From contig JACDAQ010000026.1 in NCBI GenBank assembly GCA_013695355.1, forward strand, positions 1 through 64,000: DNA of 64,000 nucleotides, written 5' to 3'. Source of the DNA: Candidatus Protochlamydia sp. Its GTDB lineage: Bacteria > Chlamydiota > Chlamydiia > Chlamydiales > Parachlamydiaceae. Under the pieces are notes generated by a model, which did no database searches, was not told where the DNA came from, and worked only from the letters and a program-made list of their open reading frames with translations. The number at the start of each line of letters is the position of its first letter. The stretch's first letter is position 1. Shown piece by piece: positions 17,958 to 27,248 of the stretch. Both the position numbers and the translations under genes were made by a program.

Positions 17958-19268
17958 CTATCTCCCTAAGCCAGACCAACCTTGCATATTAGGCTGACGC
18001 ATGAGTTCTTCATACTTATAACGACCAATATCCGCAGATCCAGGTAGGGGTGCGTTCGTGCGGAAAAAATCAGAGAAAGCTTTTCCAATTTTAGGATTTT
18101 TATTGATGAGATTTATTGTGCCATCGAATATTCCTCCCGCGATTTTTTCTGAAAGGTTGCCTGCCTGATTTCCTACATCAAGCCCTGCATACACAATAAC
18201 CCCCCCACCGACAACGAGAGACCAGCCAACAGGATTTGAAGCCAAAAAAACTGAACCTACAGTCCCAATAATGATAGCCGTAACTGCCATGTTGGTCTCT
18301 ATTTTGACTGTACCTACCACAGCTGTACGCACTGCTTGGGTATATTCTTTTCTGTCCGCTGCCATAGATGTATCATAGACAACCGGGGCATACGCTAATA
18401 AAGTTGAGAATTTGCCCATATTTTCCCCAATGTTTTCGAATTTGGGAATAGATTCACGCATCTTAGCAAGACCTGAACGATTGACAAGATCAAAATAAGT
18501 AGTTTTAATCAGCCCTTTTCGAGCTAATTTTTCATCAAAGAAAGTACGGGACATTTTTCTTAGTTCATCAAAGCTAAAGCGTGAATGTAAGTGTTTAGAA
18601 AGTTTATCTTCTATTTTTGGAATAATTTGATTTTTAATTTTAGGTGCAAGTGCATTAATTTGTGTTTTCAATTGTTCTTTTATTTTTAGGGCATTAACGC
18701 TTTTTTCGCCTTTCATTGCATGTAATTGTGTATGCAACGCCTCCATGGTTAACATATTTTTTTCTAATTCATTTAATCCTTTGAATAAACTAGAATTTAG
18801 AATTGCTTTCGCTCTGAAAGAAGATGTTTCGCTACCTATGGAGGTAATGCCCTCTAAAGTAAGCAGGTCGTTTGTAAATTTCCATGGCGTTTGTATTAGG
18901 GGATGATCAATTTTACTTCTGATTGCGCGCAAAGTGGATTCGTAGTCACTCAAAAAATCCTCAGCAGCCATAGTAGCAGGGATCTCTATGCCTTGCTCCT
19001 GAGCCTCACGCAAAATGCCTCTTTCTTTAATAGAATAGGTTCCAATTATCTGGGCACTTTCATGTTGCCATAGTGTCACAGGGGATGGTTGTGAAACCGG
19101 AAAAAGAGGAGTATAACGAGGTAGTTGATAAGCTGGGCCAGCAATCTTAAGGCCCAGAATTTGGTTTAATTCATTGAACTTGTGCGTATAATCGGTTAGA
19201 GAACCTTTAAAGCACTCTTTTTCTTTCAAATCATTTAACGTCTCATTTTCCCCAGTAATATAGAGCAT
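17958..19268 (-). CDS. T6SS effector candidate with hydrophobic glycine-rich C-terminus (paralogue 1)
   Basis: A 436-residue protein, paralogous along its whole length to the following gene (16667-17917). Shared landmarks are the MLYITG start, 'GSLTDYTHKFN', 'LPRYTPLFPV', 'QTPWKF', 'KHLHSRFSFDELRKM' and 'KTTYFDLVNRSGLAKMRESI'. The C-terminal region has two hydrophobic stretches (AVTAIIIGTVGSVFLA and NPVGWSLVVGGGVIVYAG), and its last about 60 residues differ from the paralogue. It lies 26 bp after vgrG in the same unit, the classic place for a VgrG-loaded effector. A membrane-active toxin is the best guess. A structural role, or a host-directed effector, is also possible. Confidence 0.58.
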   Translation of the reverse strand: MLYITGENETLNDLKEKECFKGSLTDYTHKFNELNQILGLKIAGPAYQLPRYTPLFPVSQPSPVTLWQHESAQIIGTYSIKERGILREAQEQGIEIPATMAAEDFLSDYESTLRAIRSKIDHPLIQTPWKFTNDLLTLEGITSIGSETSSFRAKAILNSSLFKGLNELEKNMLTMEALHTQLHAMKGEKSVNALKIKEQLKTQINALAPKIKNQIIPKIEDKLSKHLHSRFSFDELRKMSRTFFDEKLARKGLIKTTYFDLVNRSGLAKMRESIPKFENIGENMGKFSTLLAYAPVVYDTSMAADRKEYTQAVRTAVVGTVKIETNMAVTAIIIGTVGSVFLASNPVGWSLVVGGGVIVYAGLDVGNQAGNLSEKIAGGIFDGTINLINKNPKIGKAFSDFFRTNAPLPGSADIGRYKYEELMRQPNMQGWSGLGR

Positions 19269-19294
19269 GGCATTTCCTCACTAAAAAACATCTT

Positions 19295-21298
19295 TTAATT
19301 TCCTAACTTGACGGCAGGGGCGGCCACGTTAGCGACTTTTGTCTTCACATCAAATTTATTTTTTCCATCCAATGTGATGGAATCGGATGCTTCCATGCAA
19401 ATCGTTTCCGCTTTAATAGAAAATTTTTTACATTCTATCGCAATTGAATCTGGTTTTTGTATGATGATGCTTGTCCCGTCGCTTCCTTTGCAAGTATGGA
19501 TCATTGACGTGCCATCAAACACAATTTGCTGGTGGTTTCCTGCGTTTTTGTCTTCAAGTGAAAGAACAAAGCCTGTACCATGATTAAGCTGGAGAAAAAG
19601 AGTCTTTTTATCTTTTTCATCGACCGCAATCAGAATATCTTTTTCTTTCATCTCAATTGTCTGCATTTGCTCTTCCGAAGAGGATTGCTTTACAGTGTAA
19701 AGAGAATCTTTCCCATCTACATATTCATGGCGCATAATGGTATATTTGTCCTTGCCGTTGGAGGCTAAGACCATTTGATTCCCTTGCACGCCCGCAGGCA
19801 GGCGGGCTAAAGCATCCCAATCTATGGGGCGTTCGATCTTGGCAGTATGAAAGTGCATTTCTACCATCACATTCGTATCCTTAATGAACGGATAGAAATA
19901 TTGGCCCGAATAAGCAGGGACAAAGGGGGCAACAACTTTTTTTTCTCCAGCCAGTGGAACGCTGACCAAGTATTGACCTTGTGGAGCTTTTTCAGATTCT
20001 AAAATTTTATAGGTGGATTGCTCTTTATCACCAATGTCGCAAAAGATTTTTCCTTGCACATAAAAGGGAAAAGTAGGAGGAATAAATTTTGGCCATTCGG
20101 CATACACTGCTTCTTCATCTTCAAGTTTGAGTTTTACATAAAGGTTGAAAGCTCGAACGCCTTGGTTAGATTGTTCCCCTTCCTCAGTTACCCCAATTTT
20201 ATTTGCAATCACATCAAGTTGTCGGATTCTAAAGTTTTTATCTTTAAAGCAGGGGTCTTGCGACCAATTTCCATCCAGATCCCCCGTGAAGGAAACAAAT
20301 GACCCTGGGACCAGTTTGTCTAGTTGAATCTCTTCCGTAAATTCCGTTATATTTATTTCAACTTCATGTTTATCTGATAAGAGGGTTGAATTGATTTTTT
20401 CTTGCGCTTGTTCAGGGAAAACACGGTAATGATTTGGATCAAAGTGCTCCCGACGTACAGACTGAAAGGAGTCTTCATTTTCTTTATCTTCTGGATCTAA
20501 TGCACCTGCAGTATGCTTTAAATTTTTTTCGTTATAGCGCGGGGATTGTGAAAGGATGCAAAGGGGTGAAGTGACAAATCTTTCGGGGAGTTTTAAAGGG
20601 GGGCCTGAAGGTTCCTTTTTTTTCCCTGTAATGGTATAGTGATGTTCTTTGAAGTCGTATTCCAATAATCCGTTTTCTTTGTGCAAATACCACATTAAAA
20701 ATGAGTAAAAATTTGTCTGTTCCTCTGGCTTGCACCAGTACTGATGTTGCAGGGAAAAGGCTGTGGTGGGATGTTTGACTTCAATAGGGTCCCACTTGTA
20801 GTTCATTTTCACTTCAGGATTGACATGTTTTTCTATCACATCCTTCATTGACTCGTCAACATAGATATTAGTAGGATAATGCTGCTCCCAGGTTGCCTTG
20901 GCATGATCCACAAAGTAGATCTCATACATCCTGTTGGCTTGTTCTTTGTGATTGATATTGGGAGGCAAGCGAATGAATTTTTTGTCGGTTAAAATCCCTT
21001 TTAACTCAATCATAGGCTCTTTAGCTTTCGGATCTGAGGGCTTAAATGTAAGGGTGGTCTTTATGACTTTAGGTCCAGTCAGAATCTCATATAAATCATC
21101 ATTATCAAATGTTGAAAATTGCAAATGACAGGCATAGCCATAGCTGAAGAGCCTGAGACTTATTTTTTCAATATTTCCAGTCGGAAGTTCAGCTTCTTTT
21201 CCATCCGCTTCAACCTTTAATGCAAGCGAGAGATTTGATTCAAATAATGAGAGAAAAAGATTCGATTCAAAAAAGCTCTGCGATAGGTAATCAGTCAT
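19295..21298 (-). CDS. vgrG: VgrG (TssI) T6SS spike protein
   Basis: A 667-residue protein with a gp27-like N-terminal part (ISLRLFSYGYACHLQFSTFDND... and 'NFYSFLMWYLHKENGLLEYDF'), a gp5-like OB region, and a C-terminal beta-helix typified by alternating short strands (DSIAIECKKFSIKAETICME, then SITLDGKNKFDVKTK). VgrG trimers form the puncturing spike on top of the Hcp tube. The C-terminus ends soon after the beta-helix, so no effector domain is fused, which fits separate cargo proteins encoded next. Its start overlaps the tssE stop by 4 bp. The PAAR-like protein at the left window edge could cap it. Confidence 0.82.
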   Translation of the reverse strand: MTDYLSQSFFESNLFLSLFESNLSLALKVEADGKEAELPTGNIEKISLRLFSYGYACHLQFSTFDNDDLYEILTGPKVIKTTLTFKPSDPKAKEPMIELKGILTDKKFIRLPPNINHKEQANRMYEIYFVDHAKATWEQHYPTNIYVDESMKDVIEKHVNPEVKMNYKWDPIEVKHPTTAFSLQHQYWCKPEEQTNFYSFLMWYLHKENGLLEYDFKEHHYTITGKKKEPSGPPLKLPERFVTSPLCILSQSPRYNEKNLKHTAGALDPEDKENEDSFQSVRREHFDPNHYRVFPEQAQEKINSTLLSDKHEVEINITEFTEEIQLDKLVPGSFVSFTGDLDGNWSQDPCFKDKNFRIRQLDVIANKIGVTEEGEQSNQGVRAFNLYVKLKLEDEEAVYAEWPKFIPPTFPFYVQGKIFCDIGDKEQSTYKILESEKAPQGQYLVSVPLAGEKKVVAPFVPAYSGQYFYPFIKDTNVMVEMHFHTAKIERPIDWDALARLPAGVQGNQMVLASNGKDKYTIMRHEYVDGKDSLYTVKQSSSEEQMQTIEMKEKDILIAVDEKDKKTLFLQLNHGTGFVLSLEDKNAGNHQQIVFDGTSMIHTCKGSDGTSIIIQKPDSIAIECKKFSIKAETICMEASDSITLDGKNKFDVKTKVANVAAPAVKLGN

Positions 21299-21663
21299 TC
21301 TTCAACCTCTATACTGTATGATTTGTTTTGCTGATGAAAACTCAGGTGAAAGGAATAGGCTTTATGCTCAATTTTGCATTTGATAATAAATGATAAAAAG
21401 AAACGCCCTACGCTTGTTTTCGGAATGACCTCCACATGGCTGATTCTTTTTTCATATTTTCCGAAACAGCTTTTTACATCTGCAATGATTTGTAAAATGA
21501 TCTTTCGGTCAGATCCAAGGTAAATATATGAATCAAGTCCTAAATCTTTAGGGTAACTTCCAAAGCCTTTTTTTGTGTTTAACAAGTCGCATAAGTGTTC
21601 AAAGATGTTATCTCTGGTAGAGTTCTTATTTTGATTAGGCCTAAACTTACTCAGTATGGTCAT
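21295..21663 (-). CDS. tssE: TssE (gp25-like) T6SS baseplate protein
   Basis: A 122-residue protein of the gp25/TssE family: an N-terminal 'RDNIFEHLCDLLNTKKGFGS', matching the conserved xxxDLxxLLNTRRG start, a middle 'GLDSYIYLG', then 'RKIILQIIADVKSCFGKYEKRISHVEV', matching the IxxxIxxFEPRLxxVxV core. TssE is a baseplate component that helps start sheath polymerisation. The overlap of 4 bp with vgrG downstream and the 8-bp gap from tssK upstream show tight linkage in the leftward sheath-spike unit. Confidence 0.85.
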   Translation of the reverse strand: MTILSKFRPNQNKNSTRDNIFEHLCDLLNTKKGFGSYPKDLGLDSYIYLGSDRKIILQIIADVKSCFGKYEKRISHVEVIPKTSVGRFFLSFIIKCKIEHKAYSFHLSFHQQNKSYSIEVEE

Positions 21664-21671
21664 GGTTAAAG

Positions 21672-22919
21672 CTACCTCCAGTAGATGAAGCCTTGGATAT
21701 CATGGTAATCATTGTCTACCGAAAATGCGACTTTTCCTTCCTGCAAGGCATGTTCCCATTCGGAATCTTTTTGAATTTTATAAACTTGCGCATGACGTGA
21801 AAAATTGTTGTTAAATGGAGCAGATTCCAGGCGCAACAGCACTATTCCAGTTAACGAAAAACGATGGACATTGAATAATCTCGAATGGGCTGCCATTCTT
21901 AACCCTTCAATAACCGATTTAACTTTGGGGTCGGTGTATTGAGCAACTAAATAAATTTCATTTGTTTCGTATAAATCCTGCGGCATTCTTTCAGAAACAT
22001 AGCAATTTTGCTTCTTTTCAAATTTAATTGATGAGAGTTTCTCAGTTTTTGGTTTTAGATATTGGATCAATAATTCAACTAATTTTGAGAAAAGCAATGA
22101 AAGTTTATCATGTTGATAAGGAATGACGCTAAAATCTGCCAAATCTAAAAACATCATGGCTAACGTATTTAAAAAATGGGTCAGCTTTTCATATAAATAA
22201 TAGGGATGGGTAATGATATTCCTATCCATGTTGAGTAAAAATTGCCTCAAACTCAACACCTCCAACAGGCATAATTTTGAATTTAACGTTCTTTGCTCAA
22301 ATATTTTTCCTGAACTAGATTCGAGTTCCAACTCTTTTTGAAAGCTTTCGACAATTGTTCTGATGGTTGAAAGCCTGCTAGTTAAAAAAGGATGGCTTAA
22401 TATGGTAAAAAGGGGAGGGCAATAGTTTTCGCATAAGGTCCAACGATTTTCCACATCTTTTTCAAAATCGGCGAGTTTTAAGCTAACTTTTCCAGCATAT
22501 AAATGGTGTTCATTTGTGAGCACGAGATTATGCACGGAATAACAAATTTTCTCTTCTTCATCTGCAGAATCGGTAAATACATTATGTTGCGTCGAGCTTT
22601 TCAGTAAGTGCAGGTAGAGCGTGAGTTGATTCATCCCTGATAAATTTAAATCGTAGGTATTGATTGTCCCGTTATCGGGTACATCGACCAAATCTCCATT
22701 GGGAAAAATGACCGTTAATTTATTGATTGAGACAACTCCCTGTGATAACAGTTTATCGTCCCACTTCAAATTGCCAATGCCAAAATAAGGTATACCCTGG
22801 TTTTGAATATAAAAATTTAAATTGGCAATGAGTGATTCTTCTTGTGCGACTAAATGCATAGGCAGCAAAGGCTGTCCTAATTGCCAGTCGACTCTTTTTA
22901 ATTGTTGCATATTTGCCAA
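21672..22919 (-). CDS. tssK: TssK T6SS baseplate connector
   Basis: A 415-residue protein with the TssK opening pattern: 'RVDWQLGQPLLPMHLVAQEE', matching the WxxGxxLxPQHFQxxD motif, then 'YFGIGNLKWDDKLLSQGVVS' and 'LTVIFPNGDLVDVPDN', matching the xxGIxPDGTxFxxP strand. TssK trimers join the baseplate to TssL/TssM and resemble phage receptor-binding proteins. It lies between the hcp-like gene and tssE. Length is near the usual 440-450 residues. Confidence 0.87.
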   Translation of the reverse strand: MANMQQLKRVDWQLGQPLLPMHLVAQEESLIANLNFYIQNQGIPYFGIGNLKWDDKLLSQGVVSINKLTVIFPNGDLVDVPDNGTINTYDLNLSGMNQLTLYLHLLKSSTQHNVFTDSADEEEKICYSVHNLVLTNEHHLYAGKVSLKLADFEKDVENRWTLCENYCPPLFTILSHPFLTSRLSTIRTIVESFQKELELESSSGKIFEQRTLNSKLCLLEVLSLRQFLLNMDRNIITHPYYLYEKLTHFLNTLAMMFLDLADFSVIPYQHDKLSLLFSKLVELLIQYLKPKTEKLSSIKFEKKQNCYVSERMPQDLYETNEIYLVAQYTDPKVKSVIEGLRMAAHSRLFNVHRFSLTGIVLLRLESAPFNNNFSRHAQVYKIQKDSEWEHALQEGKVAFSVDNDYHDIQGFIYWR

Positions 22920-22989
22920 GTTTTAAGATTGAAAGGAGCGGCGGGAAAATAGCATTCCCCCGCTCTTTCGTTAACGATACGGAATTCAA

Positions 22990-23580
22990 TTAGGCGTCAG
23001 TAACACCAACTCGGAGGACAAAAGGTGATTTGGCTTCATAAGCAACGTGTAGGTCTTGCTCTGCTCCTTCACTTTTTGGCGTCAAAGAACCACTGACTTG
23101 AAAGTTCAGCGGCTGTTGGACAATTCTGTCAGGCTCTGAATTAATTGTTATTTTCGTACCTTTTGTGATCACACATTTGATTTTTTGTTCGCTTGTGTGA
23201 AAATGCTTATAGTACTTTTTCTCAGTATAATCATAATCATAGATCAAATACTCAAGCTCAACTTCTGAACCACCAGTTAAAGAGGAAAGGGCGGCTTGCA
23301 TAGTAGCTTTATTAGCCGGAGATACTCTAAAGGAAAAATTGATTGGATCTGTCGGAGAACCTTCCCAAGAGATAAAATCAAATACACCTGCCACTTTTAC
23401 TTTTGATTCTGGATCCAATGGATCAGGAACTGAAGTATCAGCTGCCAAATCTTTACCTGAATTAGAAAAAGTCAGACCTAGAAGGTGTCCAACTTTTACT
23501 GTAGTCCCTAATACAAAATTGTATGTGGCTTTTGCATCGCAACGATCTTCGATGCTTTCAAAATGTTTAACTTCGGCCAT
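22990..23580 (-). CDS. hcp: Hcp-like (TssD) T6SS tube protein
   Basis: A 196-residue, beta-rich protein without signal peptide, placed between tssC and tssK, where hcp commonly lies. Its ATG follows a GGAGATC site. It is larger and more divergent than typical Hcp (about 160-170 residues), and I cannot point to a diagnostic Hcp motif beyond size, beta content and position (for example the strands 'VELEYLIYDYDYTEKKYYKH' and 'QQPLNFQVSGSLTP'). Hcp hexamers stack into the inner tube expelled by sheath contraction. As no other hcp candidate is seen, this is the best one; it could instead be an Hcp-like adaptor. Confidence 0.65.
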   Translation of the reverse strand: MAEVKHFESIEDRCDAKATYNFVLGTTVKVGHLLGLTFSNSGKDLAADTSVPDPLDPESKVKVAGVFDFISWEGSPTDPINFSFRVSPANKATMQAALSSLTGGSEVELEYLIYDYDYTEKKYYKHFHTSEQKIKCVITKGTKITINSEPDRIVQQPLNFQVSGSLTPKSEGAEQDLHVAYEAKSPFVLRVGVTDA

Positions 23581-23637
23581 ATTGATCTCCTTTATGTTGT
23601 TTAGATCACAATAATTTCATTTAATTTATCTTGAGTT

Positions 23638-25149
23638 CTAGCCAAGTCTTGCATCAAGCCTTAGCTCTACATCCATCCCTTCCATTTGAAGGTGAGGCAA
23701 AACTGAAATGCAACAATCATAAAACCCGATTCTTCCTTCTCTTTCTTTGACGTCAATCAACGCAGCTTTGAAGGGATAACGCCTTAAAGTGCGGTTATCG
23801 GGGTTCGTCACAGCTGTGACATAACCTAGAATCCAATTATTTAGGATTTTCTTAATATAATTGGCGTCTGCAGCACTGCCAATATTATCTCTCGCAATAC
23901 TTTTGACATAATGCGCAATTCGTGTGATTGAGAAGGTATAGGGTAAATTACAAACGAGCTGAGCGTTTTCCGAATCTTTTGGGTCTTTAAATTTTTTCGG
24001 TCTTTTTAGTGATTGCGCACTAAAGAAGCAGGCGTCCCCAGTCCCTTTGCGATAGATCAAAGGGATAAATCCGCAATTGGCAAACTCAAGTTCACGATAG
24101 TCGGGTATTGCCATTTCGACGGGGATCTTGATTTCTTCTTCTCCGCGAATATTAAAAGTATGCACAGGCAGTCCTGAAATTAAGCCTCCCCCTTTTGGCC
24201 CTCTTAAGTATTGGCACCAACCGGATGACTGAAAAGAGTTAACCATATTTTTGGCAAAAAGCATGGACGCATTACCCCACAAATACTTTTTGTTATCATC
24301 ACCCCACGTGTACTCTGTGAAATTAAAATTTCCGCAAGGATTTGTGACTGGATGCCAGGGCAATCGGATTAAATAAGAAGGTAAGCATAACCCTAAATAG
24401 GCTGCCTCTTCCGAATCGCGAAGCGCGCTAAAGGCCGAGTACTTGGGATGGTTCATCAACCCTTCGAGATCTTTGATTGAAGCTAATTCTTCAATCGTAT
24501 CACACCCAAAAAATTTAGGAGAGGCGTTGCTGATGAAGGGGCAATGGCTTGCGTTGGCAATTTTTGCCATTACTTTTAACCACTTTAGATCAGCTGGCGT
24601 ATGTTCAAATTCATACATGCCGATCATCGATCCGAAGGGTTTGCCTCCATATTGATCATATTCGCTGACATAAGCTTTTTGAAACATGGCGGAAGCTGTA
24701 AAATCAACTGAATTATTTTCAAAATCTTCCTGAAGTTCTTTTTTAGAAACATCGAGCATGTCGATCATTACATTGGCACGGAAGTTGGTCCCTGAAATCA
24801 AATCAAAAAGGCCTTTCCACGTGGACTCTAACTTTTGAAAGCTTTCATTATGAATGATCTCGTTCACCTGATCATTAATCATTGTGTTCAATTGAGAAAT
24901 TAAATCTTGAATTTTCCCCTTATCAAGCCTGGAACCCTCGGAGTCTACATTCCAAATAATAGTTGCAAGCGAAGAAATCAGACGCGCCGCATCGGAAACT
25001 TCTTCATTGACATCCAAAAGTCCATCACTAATCATGGGAACCAGAGCTTGCTCCTCATCATAAGAGGCAATCTTAAGGCTTTTCAGAAAATCGTTTAGTT
25101 CCAATTCTTCAACAACCGGCTCCAAAACTGCTGTGGCCACATTGCTCAT
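23638..25149 (-). CDS. tssC: TssC T6SS contractile sheath large subunit
   Basis: A 503-residue protein and one of the clearest calls in the window. Family signatures include 'ISQLNTMINDQVNEIIHNES', matching the IAxIDxxLSxQLNxIxHxxxFQ region, 'FQKLESTWKGL', 'FGSMIGMYEFEHTP', 'CPFISNASPKFFG', 'YLGLCLPSYLIRLPW' and the 'FNFTEYTWGDDNKKYLWGNA' segment before 'WCQYLRGPKGGG'. TssB and TssC together form the contractile sheath. Its start overlaps the tssB stop by 4 bp. Length is typical. Confidence 0.95.
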   Translation of the reverse strand: MSNVATAVLEPVVEELELNDFLKSLKIASYDEEQALVPMISDGLLDVNEEVSDAARLISSLATIIWNVDSEGSRLDKGKIQDLISQLNTMINDQVNEIIHNESFQKLESTWKGLFDLISGTNFRANVMIDMLDVSKKELQEDFENNSVDFTASAMFQKAYVSEYDQYGGKPFGSMIGMYEFEHTPADLKWLKVMAKIANASHCPFISNASPKFFGCDTIEELASIKDLEGLMNHPKYSAFSALRDSEEAAYLGLCLPSYLIRLPWHPVTNPCGNFNFTEYTWGDDNKKYLWGNASMLFAKNMVNSFQSSGWCQYLRGPKGGGLISGLPVHTFNIRGEEEIKIPVEMAIPDYRELEFANCGFIPLIYRKGTGDACFFSAQSLKRPKKFKDPKDSENAQLVCNLPYTFSITRIAHYVKSIARDNIGSAADANYIKKILNNWILGYVTAVTNPDNRTLRRYPFKAALIDVKEREGRIGFYDCCISVLPHLQMEGMDVELRLDARLG

Positions 25150-25706
25150 AATTTTCCTCCCTGGATTTCCATATTTTTATTTCCTTCTAATGCCAATCTT
25201 TGGTTTGGTATTTTATAATTAGAGAAATTCTGTAATTTATCTTTCATTTGGTTAAGAAGAGTTTCGCTGGAGAAAAGCTTATTTAGTAGAGCAGCAAATT
25301 CTTTTTTGTTGGCAACATTGGATTGGATCTCCTCCAGAAGTTTTTTAAGGAGAAGTAAAGAACGGATTTGAGGAACTTGTTTGGCTACTTCCTCAGGAGA
25401 AAATGAATTTAAATTTTCAAGTTTTAATTGAACCCGCATGTCCTGATCATTGCCATTAATTTTATCGGGTACTACCACATCTAATGAAATTCCCATATCT
25501 TTCATGATCTCATTCGTATTAGAGCCATTTAGAGATCTTAAACTTCTTTCATCAAGTTCCAACTTTCTATCTTTAGAGCTCCCATTCGAAAAATCTCCTA
25601 AAACCATCAAGCGCAAAGGCAGATCAACAGCCGCAGGTTCACCGTCCACCTCTGTCTTGTAAGTTAAGGTGATCCGGGATTTTGGAACTTCATCTTGTAC
25701 TGACAT
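25146..25706 (-). CDS. tssB: TssB T6SS contractile sheath small subunit
   Basis: A 186-residue protein with the TssB plan: 'SRITLTYKTEVDGEPAAVDL' then 'PLRLMVLGDFSNGS', matching the xxLPLxLxVLGDFTG motif, followed by 'ELDERSLRSLNG' and 'VQLKLENLNSFSPEEVAKQV', matching the LxxxxLxDFxPExVAxQVP segment, and 'IRSLLLLKKLLEEIQSNVAN'. It is the first gene of the leftward sheath-spike unit, with a GAGGAAG ribosome site. TssB binds TssC to form the sheath; in systems with ClpV the recycling signal lies in the sheath. Confidence 0.94.
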   Translation of the reverse strand: MSVQDEVPKSRITLTYKTEVDGEPAAVDLPLRLMVLGDFSNGSSKDRKLELDERSLRSLNGSNTNEIMKDMGISLDVVVPDKINGNDQDMRVQLKLENLNSFSPEEVAKQVPQIRSLLLLKKLLEEIQSNVANKKEFAALLNKLFSSETLLNQMKDKLQNFSNYKIPNQRLALEGNKNMEIQGGKL

Positions 25707-26141
25707 ATAAATTTCTTCCTCACTTAAGGGGTTTTAGGTCTCATTCGTTTTTTTACTGTAGCTGTCCTTCAAATTTTAGTTTGTTCAAGACGAATCAAAA
25801 ATTATTTCAAGAAGGATGATACAATTTAATTGGTTTTTGTAAATATAAATTTTTCATTTACCTAGCTTGAGCTAAAATAAACTCCGGCAGGGTTATGAGG
25901 GGGGGATTAAGGCAAGGGAAGAAAGCAAGGCTAATCATAAAAACCGCTTGAAAATATGATGAGGGGGTATTTTTTTAAAAAAAATTAATAAAATTTTGTT
26001 TTAATAGAAACCTTTTTTTTTAGTCTTAAAAAATAATTTATTTTTTATTTTAACAGGGAAGAGTTGAAGCTAATTAAATTTCTTTATATAGTGACGAACA
26101 TCTTAAAATTCGAAATAGTCAATATAAATAAATGAATATTT
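25707..26141. other. AT-rich divergent intergenic region between T6SS and Bat operons
   Basis: About 435 bp separate the leftward tssB unit from the rightward batA unit. It is strongly AT-rich with poly-A/T tracts near 25975-26050 and a G-rich spot near 25897. Promoters for both sides should lie here, but I see no box pair close to consensus and no gene. Confidence 0.55.
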
Positions 26142-27248
26142 ATGAGTGAGGCTGCATTCACAATTGATTATTTAGCCCTTGGATTATTAGCACTATTTTC
26201 TATAGCTGCTTTTTATATCCATTCCTTCATTGAATATCGTACTCCTCATATTAAATTTTCAAACCTTATCGATCTAAACAAGGAAAGCAAAAAAGTCAGG
26301 GCGTCCTATTTCCCTCGCAGGCTTTATCAAGGGGCATTATTGTTTTTAGGGTTGGCGTTCATCGATCCTCATTTTACAGCGGCCAGAGAAGAGCCGGAGC
26401 CTAAGTCAAACAAACAGCGGACCGAAATTCCAACCGAAGGAATCGCGATTTATCTCCTTTTGGACCGTTCAGGGTCCATGAACCAAAAAATAGAGACCCG
26501 CGGCTATGCTGGAAAAAATGCTATTTCCAAGAAAGATCTTTTAAAAGAGACGGTTGAACAATTTATCTTGCAGCGCCCTGATGATCTGATCGGCCTGGTG
26601 GCCTTCGCCCGGGTCCCTGCAGTTCTTGCGCCTCTAACACTGGACCAGGAGGCCTTATTAAGCCATCTTAAAGCATTGACGACCGTGGAAAATCCAGAAG
26701 AGGACGGCTCTTCCATCGGATATGCAATTTATAAAACCGCTATGCTGATTTCTGCCACGCGCCATTTTGCAAAGGATCTTCAGGCTGAAGGGAAGCCTGC
26801 CTATGAAATAAAGAACGCCATCATGATTGTAGTCACCGATGGCTTTCAGGATCCCAATAAGTTAGATTATGGGAACCGGTTGAGGACCATTGAATTGGAT
26901 GAAGCCGCCGCTTACGCGAAAAAAGAAGGCATTCGATTGTACATAATAAATATTGATCCCTCCTTTGCTCTGGCTGAATTTGCCCCGCATAGGCGTCAGA
27001 TGAAAACTTTGACTGAAATGACAGGGGGCCAATTCTTTTTAGTAGGAAGAGGGGAGAGGCTAGGGCAAATTTTGGAGACGATCAACCGCCTTGAAAAAAC
27101 TACGCTGCCTGTCTCATTGAGTACCAGGGGCTCATCTGAAGAAAAAAAGAGAGGGCTTTCTTTTTATCCTTTTCTCATTATGATGGGTTTAGGCTGTTTT
27201 GCCGCCGCCCTTCTTTTAGAGTCAACTTTTTTGAGGAAGTTTCCTTGA
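26142..27248 (+). CDS. batA: BatA-like VWA-domain membrane protein
   Basis: A 368-residue protein with two N-terminal membrane segments, a von Willebrand A domain beginning near residue 100 with an intact MIDAS motif (DRSGSM, Asp108), and a C-terminal membrane helix (FLIMMGLGCFAAALLL). This is the BatA layout of the Bat operons (Bacteroides aerotolerance, and Leptospira and Francisella MoxR-linked clusters). The exact function is unknown; roles in stress tolerance and periplasmic protein quality have been proposed. It heads a tightly overlapping batA-B-C-D set. The usual upstream moxR ATPase and DUF58 genes are absent here: the T6SS lies upstream instead. Confidence 0.85.
   Translation: MSEAAFTIDYLALGLLALFSIAAFYIHSFIEYRTPHIKFSNLIDLNKESKKVRASYFPRRLYQGALLFLGLAFIDPHFTAAREEPEPKSNKQRTEIPTEGIAIYLLLDRSGSMNQKIETRGYAGKNAISKKDLLKETVEQFILQRPDDLIGLVAFARVPAVLAPLTLDQEALLSHLKALTTVENPEEDGSSIGYAIYKTAMLISATRHFAKDLQAEGKPAYEIKNAIMIVVTDGFQDPNKLDYGNRLRTIELDEAAAYAKKEGIRLYIINIDPSFALAEFAPHRRQMKTLTEMTGGQFFLVGRGERLGQILETINRLEKTTLPVSLSTRGSSEEKKRGLSFYPFLIMMGLGCFAAALLLESTFLRKFP

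Noticed and set aside
1-25706. An extracellular contractile (phage-tail-like) system instead of T6SS
   Set aside because: TssJ, TssL and TssM form a membrane complex and TssK, TssF and TssG are T6SS types; tail-like systems lack these.
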